From NCBI GenBank assembly GCA_905250115.1, contig CAJNOI010000097.1, forward strand, positions 284,111-348,110: 64,000 bases of DNA, given 5' to 3'. The notes beneath the pieces were generated by a model. It was not told the DNA's origin, did no database searches, and was given only the letters and a program-made list of their open reading frames with translations. Shown piece after piece: positions 62,299 to 64,000 of this stretch. A program made the position numbers and the translations under genes. The number at the start of each line of letters is the position of its first letter. Positions within the stretch are counted from its first letter, which is position 1. The DNA is from Adineta steineri. Lineage: Eukaryota > Rotifera > Eurotatoria > Adinetida > Adinetidae.

Positions 62299-63123
62299 TT
62301 ATATATTATTATCATCATCCAAATATCGTGCCCATTCAATAAGATTCATCCATTCTCTAGTCATATAATGAAAACTAATCGATAATGGTGAACAACAACT
62401 AAAACCTGGATAAGATTCTAATGTATTATAATCCACATACCATTGTGGAAAATCCATCTTATACATTGAAAGAAATTCTAGTGGATAAAATCGATGATGA
62501 TAATGATCAAAAGCAGCATTTAAAGTAATATTTAATTGTTGTAAACATCGACTTACATAAACATCTTCCATACCTGGAACATACCATTGAGAGCAAGTTG
62601 TCTGTAAATTTGGTAACATTCGTTGAAGAGCAATTGTATTTATTGCATAACCAGCACCACCACTCAAATGAACAGGTGCAGCAGTTTTTGGTTTAAATAC
62701 ATGTCCATATACTAATGGTTTAGATGTATACTGAAGTAAGAGACGTAAATGTTCCATAATAACATATGTATCATCATCAGCAATAAATAACCAATCAAAA
62801 TCATATGGCTGTGGTTGTTGAATTATAACATTAAGTGCATCAAATACTTTAATACTTAATTCAGCATAATTATCACCAACATCATTTAAATTAAGTATAG
62901 GCAATGTTATATTACTCCATCTAGTAAGATTTGTTGCTACTAAAAATGAATGTTTATCACATCGACTTGCCCAAGTTTGATGAATAGTTAATGCTCGTGT
63001 TTCTAGATTTTGACCGAAAGTTTTAATAACACAATAGATACGTTGATGTGTAGGAGATTCAGAAGCTACATCAGTTGGTAAGAATAAAAAGATAAAACTA
63101 AATAAATATAAGTTTGTCAACAT
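62299..63123 (-). CDS. Core-1 beta-1,3-galactosyltransferase-like (GT31)
   Basis: Related to T-synthase (C1GALT1), which adds galactose to Ser/Thr-linked GalNAc in the Golgi. It is a 274-aa intronless gene. Matching features: RIYCVIKTFGQNLETRALTIHQTWASRC at 28-55, the metal-binding ADDDTYV at 115-121 (DxD), VHLSGGAGYAINTIALQRM, MEDVYVSRCLQQLNI (the ED-rich catalytic block), the HHRFYPL counterpart of FHPF, and a C-terminal CCSPLSISFHYM. The N-terminus (MLTNLYLFSFIFLFLPTDVASES) could be a short signal anchor or a cleaved signal peptide; the usual cytoplasmic tail is nearly absent. Total length is shorter than human C1GALT1 (363 aa), mainly because the stem is missing. All catalytic motifs appear intact. 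Confidence 0.9.
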   Translation of the reverse strand: MLTNLYLFSFIFLFLPTDVASESPTHQRIYCVIKTFGQNLETRALTIHQTWASRCDKHSFLVATNLTRWSNITLPILNLNDVGDNYAELSIKVFDALNVIIQQPQPYDFDWLFIADDDTYVIMEHLRLLLQYTSKPLVYGHVFKPKTAAPVHLSGGAGYAINTIALQRMLPNLQTTCSQWYVPGMEDVYVSRCLQQLNITLNAAFDHYHHRFYPLEFLSMYKMDFPQWYVDYNTLESYPGFSCCSPLSISFHYMTREWMNLIEWARYLDDDNNI

Positions 63124-63354
63124 TTAAAAAATATGTGTCCTTTTGCTTCTTCAGTCACATTATAAAATCAACAAATTGCATTTTTTTTCTTAATCCATAA
63201 GAGAAAAAGAACGATAATTTATGAAATACAAACAATTTATAAACGCACATGGCTTTCATGAACTCAATGAAATTTATTTATATAATAAAGAATATTTTTT
63301 TCGTCTTCAAAAAAAACAACACAACCGATAATTAGTATTAAATATCGTTATTTT

Positions 63355-64000
63355 CAAACAATAGTTTGTTTTAAAATTGATGATAATGGTTTCTTTTTTT
63401 GATGTTGTTGAAGTGATTTTCGAATATCAGATGGTAGTTTACCGTAACATGGTTTACAAACAGGTGTTGCATCAACATCGAAAAATTTACTTTTTTCATT
63501 CATTTTCGTTTCACATGTTGCGCAAGTAAAATGATTAGTACAATATTTCTTATTGCATGCTGTATATGCTAGAATAAAAAATATATGTATATAGGAGATT
63601 TTAAAGATCGAAGATCACGGAAATAAATGCAATACTTTATTACTCAGTATAAATGATTTATGCAATATGATATAGTGAAATTAGAGACATCGCTCAGCAT
63701 GTTAAGCAGAGGGTAATTGTATTAAAGTAACTACAGATAGTTTATGGGTTCAACAAAGAAGAATCTCTTGGGAAAATATTGATTTCCGTACTTTCTTTAA
63801 AAACTAAAAAAGCAAAATTTATTTACCTCCATTTGTAATAGTTCGATTACAGATAAAACATGCTGAACCAAATAGAAAATGATAATCCGCTTCACAATAA
63901 GCTAAACCTTTATGTTCAAAATGTTTATTACCAAGAAATGGTTGAGCACAACGAGCACAACAAAAATGCTTAAACAAAAGAAAAAATTCATCAATCATAA
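63355..64000 (-). CDS. LIMS1: PINCH/LIMS C-terminal LIM domains (partial)
   Basis: 3' end of a gene continuing beyond the right edge. Exons are 63827-63968 (start incomplete upstream) and 63355-63568. They encode the end of one LIM domain (CARCAQPFLGNKHFEHKGLAYCEADYH) and a final LIM domain: CFICNRTITNG, AYTACNKKYCTNHFTCATCETKM and ATPVCKPCYGKLP. A basic tail SLQQHQKKKP...ILKQTIV follows. This order and the GLAYCE(x)HY / PVCKxCYxKxP wording correspond to LIM4-LIM5 of PINCH, the ILK-binding adaptor of integrin adhesions. The acceptor before 63968 (complement of CTTAAA) marks an intron that runs off the window. Confidence 0.88.

Overview
The window looks like nuclear DNA of a bdelloid rotifer, most likely a Rotaria- or Adineta-like species. 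Evidence: very AT-rich DNA, genes cut by many tiny GT-AG introns (mostly 45-70 bp), a purely metazoan gene set (urocanase, alpha-catulin, smoothelin-like, SMIM14, PINCH, FMRFamide-receptor-type GPCR, IFT74), several genes with bacterial-looking sequence (DUF488, a BCS1-unlike AAA ATPase, a bacterial-style kelch propeller), and degenerate tracts resembling TGTGGG, which I recall as the bdelloid telomere unit. The species call is inference; no rRNA or mitochondrial marker is present.

Layout. 0.4-3.8 kb: a broken axonemal dynein heavy-chain tail (minus), with two short hAT-like MITEs in or beside it. 4.2-7.1 kb: complete urocanate hydratase (15 exons, plus), divergent from the dynein and separated from it by a tandemly duplicated CCAAT-containing promoter segment. 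8.1 kb: a small neuropeptide precursor. 9.3-10.7 kb: an intronless TINAG-like dead papain. 13.6-17.3 kb: UFL1. 18.5-21.9 kb: alpha-catulin. 22.0-23.7 kb: eIF2B beta. 24.2 kb: DUF488. 25.2-26.2 kb: protein phosphatase inhibitor-2 with a duplicated C-terminal module. 28.2-28.8 kb: a frameshifted transposon-related fossil. 29.5-30.9 kb: membrane-anchored kelch protein with an in-frame TGA. 32.7-34.9 kb: B-box/NHL protein. 35.7-37.3 kb: AAA ATPase. 38.4-40.3 kb: IFT74. 41.5-43.1 kb: RMND5 (CTLH E3 ligase), followed 162 bp later by a SEPHS1-type selenophosphate synthetase paralogue with Arg at the Sec site (43.3-44.7 kb). 45.0-47.3 kb: two-SH3 protein. 47.8-51.2 kb: neuropeptide-type GPCR. 51.2-56.3 kb: gene desert. 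56.3-57.0 kb: four-helix membrane protein. 58.5-59.1 kb: atypical Ras-like GTPase. 59.2-60.0 kb: smoothelin-like CH protein with a 6-nt microexon. 61.2-61.8 kb: SMIM14. 62.3-63.1 kb: core-1 galactosyltransferase-like GT31. 63.4 kb to the edge: C-terminal LIM domains of PINCH.

The genes do not form one pathway. They are an ordinary mix of housekeeping genes (eIF2B, UFL1, RMND5, IFT74, UROC1), cytoskeletal/adhesion genes (catulin, smoothelin-like, PINCH, dynein tail) and signalling genes, with putatively acquired bacterial genes scattered between them. Dispersed repeats include two related MITEs, one palindromic GC-rich MITE, a three-copy element of about 260-320 bp (two copies in opposite orientation inside UFL1 introns), and recurring G-rich/C-rich tracts often arranged as inverted pairs. 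Exon joins given below were checked by hand: summed coding lengths of the intact genes divide by three.
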